Below are positions 53,211 through 53,848 of a DNA stretch of 53,848 nucleotides, piece by piece. Source of the DNA: an uncultured Opitutia bacterium (lineage in GTDB: Bacteria > Verrucomicrobiota > Verrucomicrobiia > Opitutales > Opitutaceae). The position numbers and the translations under genes are program-made. The DNA is taken from NCBI GenBank assembly GCA_903840415.1, contig CAIMFY010000033.1, forward strand, positions 1-53,848, given 5' to 3'. The notes under the pieces are model-generated. The model did no database searches. It was not told where the DNA came from and saw only the letters and a list, made by a program, of their open reading frames with translations. Positions within the stretch are counted from its first letter, which is position 1; every line of letters begins with the position of its first letter.

Positions 53211-53379
53211 GAAAGCCGCGAAGTCTTCGCATGGGTCTGTCCCTCTGTCCGACCAAGCGAAACTCGCTCCCAAATCAGGCGATTCTCGCTCCCAGTCTCT
53301 CAGATTGTTTCAGCCTGCGATGAAAACGCCCGCCTCGCGCCGGCCCTTCCCTCGATCTTTCTGTGCAAATTTCCCGTGA
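53209..53379 (+). CDS. Possible small protein (56 aa), unknown
   Basis: Frame from ATG 53209 to TGA 53379, 56 residues, Ser/Pro/Arg-rich (MKAAKSSHGSVPLSDQAK at the start, SRRPFPRSF near the end). Its stop overlaps the GTG of the next frame (GTGA), a pattern seen for real gene pairs in this window. No recognised family. It may also be the 5' part of one gene broken by a frameshift. Confidence 0.35.
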   Translation: MKAAKSSHGSVPLSDQAKLAPKSGDSRSQSLRLFQPAMKTPASRRPFPRSFCANFP

Positions 53380-53732
53380 ACGGTGGCTTGCACCCCGAGT
53401 CTCACTCCAACGCGGGCGCCTCTTGGGTCGAAAGTTACCCCAAGGACGACATTCGAAGCGAGTCTCACTCTATCTTGCGGAAACTTTATCAGAAAAAAGG
53501 TTCTGGTCGCCGGGAGTCCGCACTGTATCGGGGACTAGATTCTAAGGCGAAGGACGTCGTTTCTGATGTTCTTCACGCGTTGAAATCAGATAGGTTGGCC
53601 TACCCAGCGAAGCATGCTGGCAATCGTGTCTGGTATCCGGTGCGCAACCAAGCTCCCCGTGCGTTCGCAATGATCAAAGCCCCCGGGGGATGCAAAGACC
53701 CGATTTTCACGGGATGTCCCAGGCGTCGTTAA
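53376..53732 (+). CDS. Unknown protein (118 aa) at the right edge
   Basis: Frame from GTG 53376 to TAA 53732, 118 residues. Basic, no membrane segment, with a more ordered block GLDSKAKDVVSDVLHALKSDRLAYP. Codon use (many TCT, AAA, AGG) differs from the GC-rich neighbours. CGAGTCTCACTC occurs twice, at about 53397 and 53459. No recognised family; a transferred or decaying gene is possible. Confidence 0.4.
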   Translation: MNGGLHPESHSNAGASWVESYPKDDIRSESHSILRKLYQKKGSGRRESALYRGLDSKAKDVVSDVLHALKSDRLAYPAKHAGNRVWYPVRNQAPRAFAMIKAPGGCKDPIFTGCPRRR

Positions 53733-53848
53733 AAGTGCTGGGTGGATGGCAGCATAGGGATTGGTTTCAGGGATTGGTGGATTGGCAAGGGTGATATACC
53801 TCGGAGAGACAAAGGCGGGTGAGATGTCTTGGCCGGCGCCGAGGACAG

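Overview
The window is a compact, GC-rich chromosomal segment of a diderm (Gram-negative-type) bacterium. LpxI, an OmpA-family Pal lipoprotein, OpgG/OpgH, a Wza-type export protein and a predicted outer-membrane barrel all require an outer membrane. Several things suggest an Opitutaceae-like member of Verrucomicrobiota: weak or absent Shine-Dalgarno sequences, frequent ATGA/GTGA stop-start overlaps, a long-form SufT, and an STT3-like membrane protein with TPRs. That placement is inference from gene content; no 16S rRNA or other phylogenetic marker was tested. There is no CRISPR array, insertion sequence, integrase or rRNA operon. One tRNA gene (Lys, TTT) is present.

Layout. 0.2-2.6 kb: sppA and a long SufT. 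2.6-4.9 kb (minus): a decayed S9 peptidase gene. 5.1-7.1 kb: a polytopic ArnT/PMT-like glycosyltransferase. 7.1-9.6 kb (minus): lpxI, a bifunctional-nuclease-fold protein and a dihydrouridine synthase. 9.7-15.1 kb (minus): a compact exopolysaccharide operon (FecR-like protein, outer-membrane barrel, Wza-like export protein, Wzc-like tyrosine autokinase) ending in a strong terminator. 15.2-17.8 kb (minus): leuS, head-to-head with a plus-strand run of HtrA-like protease, pseudoprotease, ribE, a family-4-like uracil-DNA glycosylase, opgG, an unknown membrane protein and opgH (17.8-26.3 kb).

26.3-30.2 kb (minus): a signalling operon of receiver-histidine kinase, receiver, a 67-aa protein, a PilB/GspE ATPase and an Hpt protein. 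30.4-33.0 kb: metK and ahcY. 33.1-34.6 kb (minus): a PAS histidine kinase. 34.8-38.6 kb: secG, a LolA-like secreted protein, a HAD phosphatase, a tandem ribbon-helix-helix protein and an aspartate aminotransferase. 38.9-40.2 kb (minus): tRNA-Lys, a NarL/FixJ regulator and pal. 40.6-44.7 kb: the STT3-like protein and an ECF sigma/anti-sigma pair. 44.8-47.0 kb (minus): dapA, dapB and ruvA. 47.0-53.2 kb: pilT, a secreted protein, fabD, lepA and lepB. The last 0.7 kb holds two small unknown reading frames with unusual codon use.

Themes: envelope building and secretion (SecG, LepB, SppA, Pal, LpxI, OpgGH, EPS export), twitching or secretion ATPases in a phosphorelay context, the SAM cycle (MetK/AhcY) and lysine/diaminopimelate synthesis. 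No classic defence island or obvious new multi-gene system is visible. The most interesting items are the tandem RHH gene with an upstream palindrome, the STT3-like TPR protein, the OpgG-X-OpgH arrangement, the PilB phosphorelay operon, the protease/pseudoprotease pair and the anonymous gene pair at the right edge.
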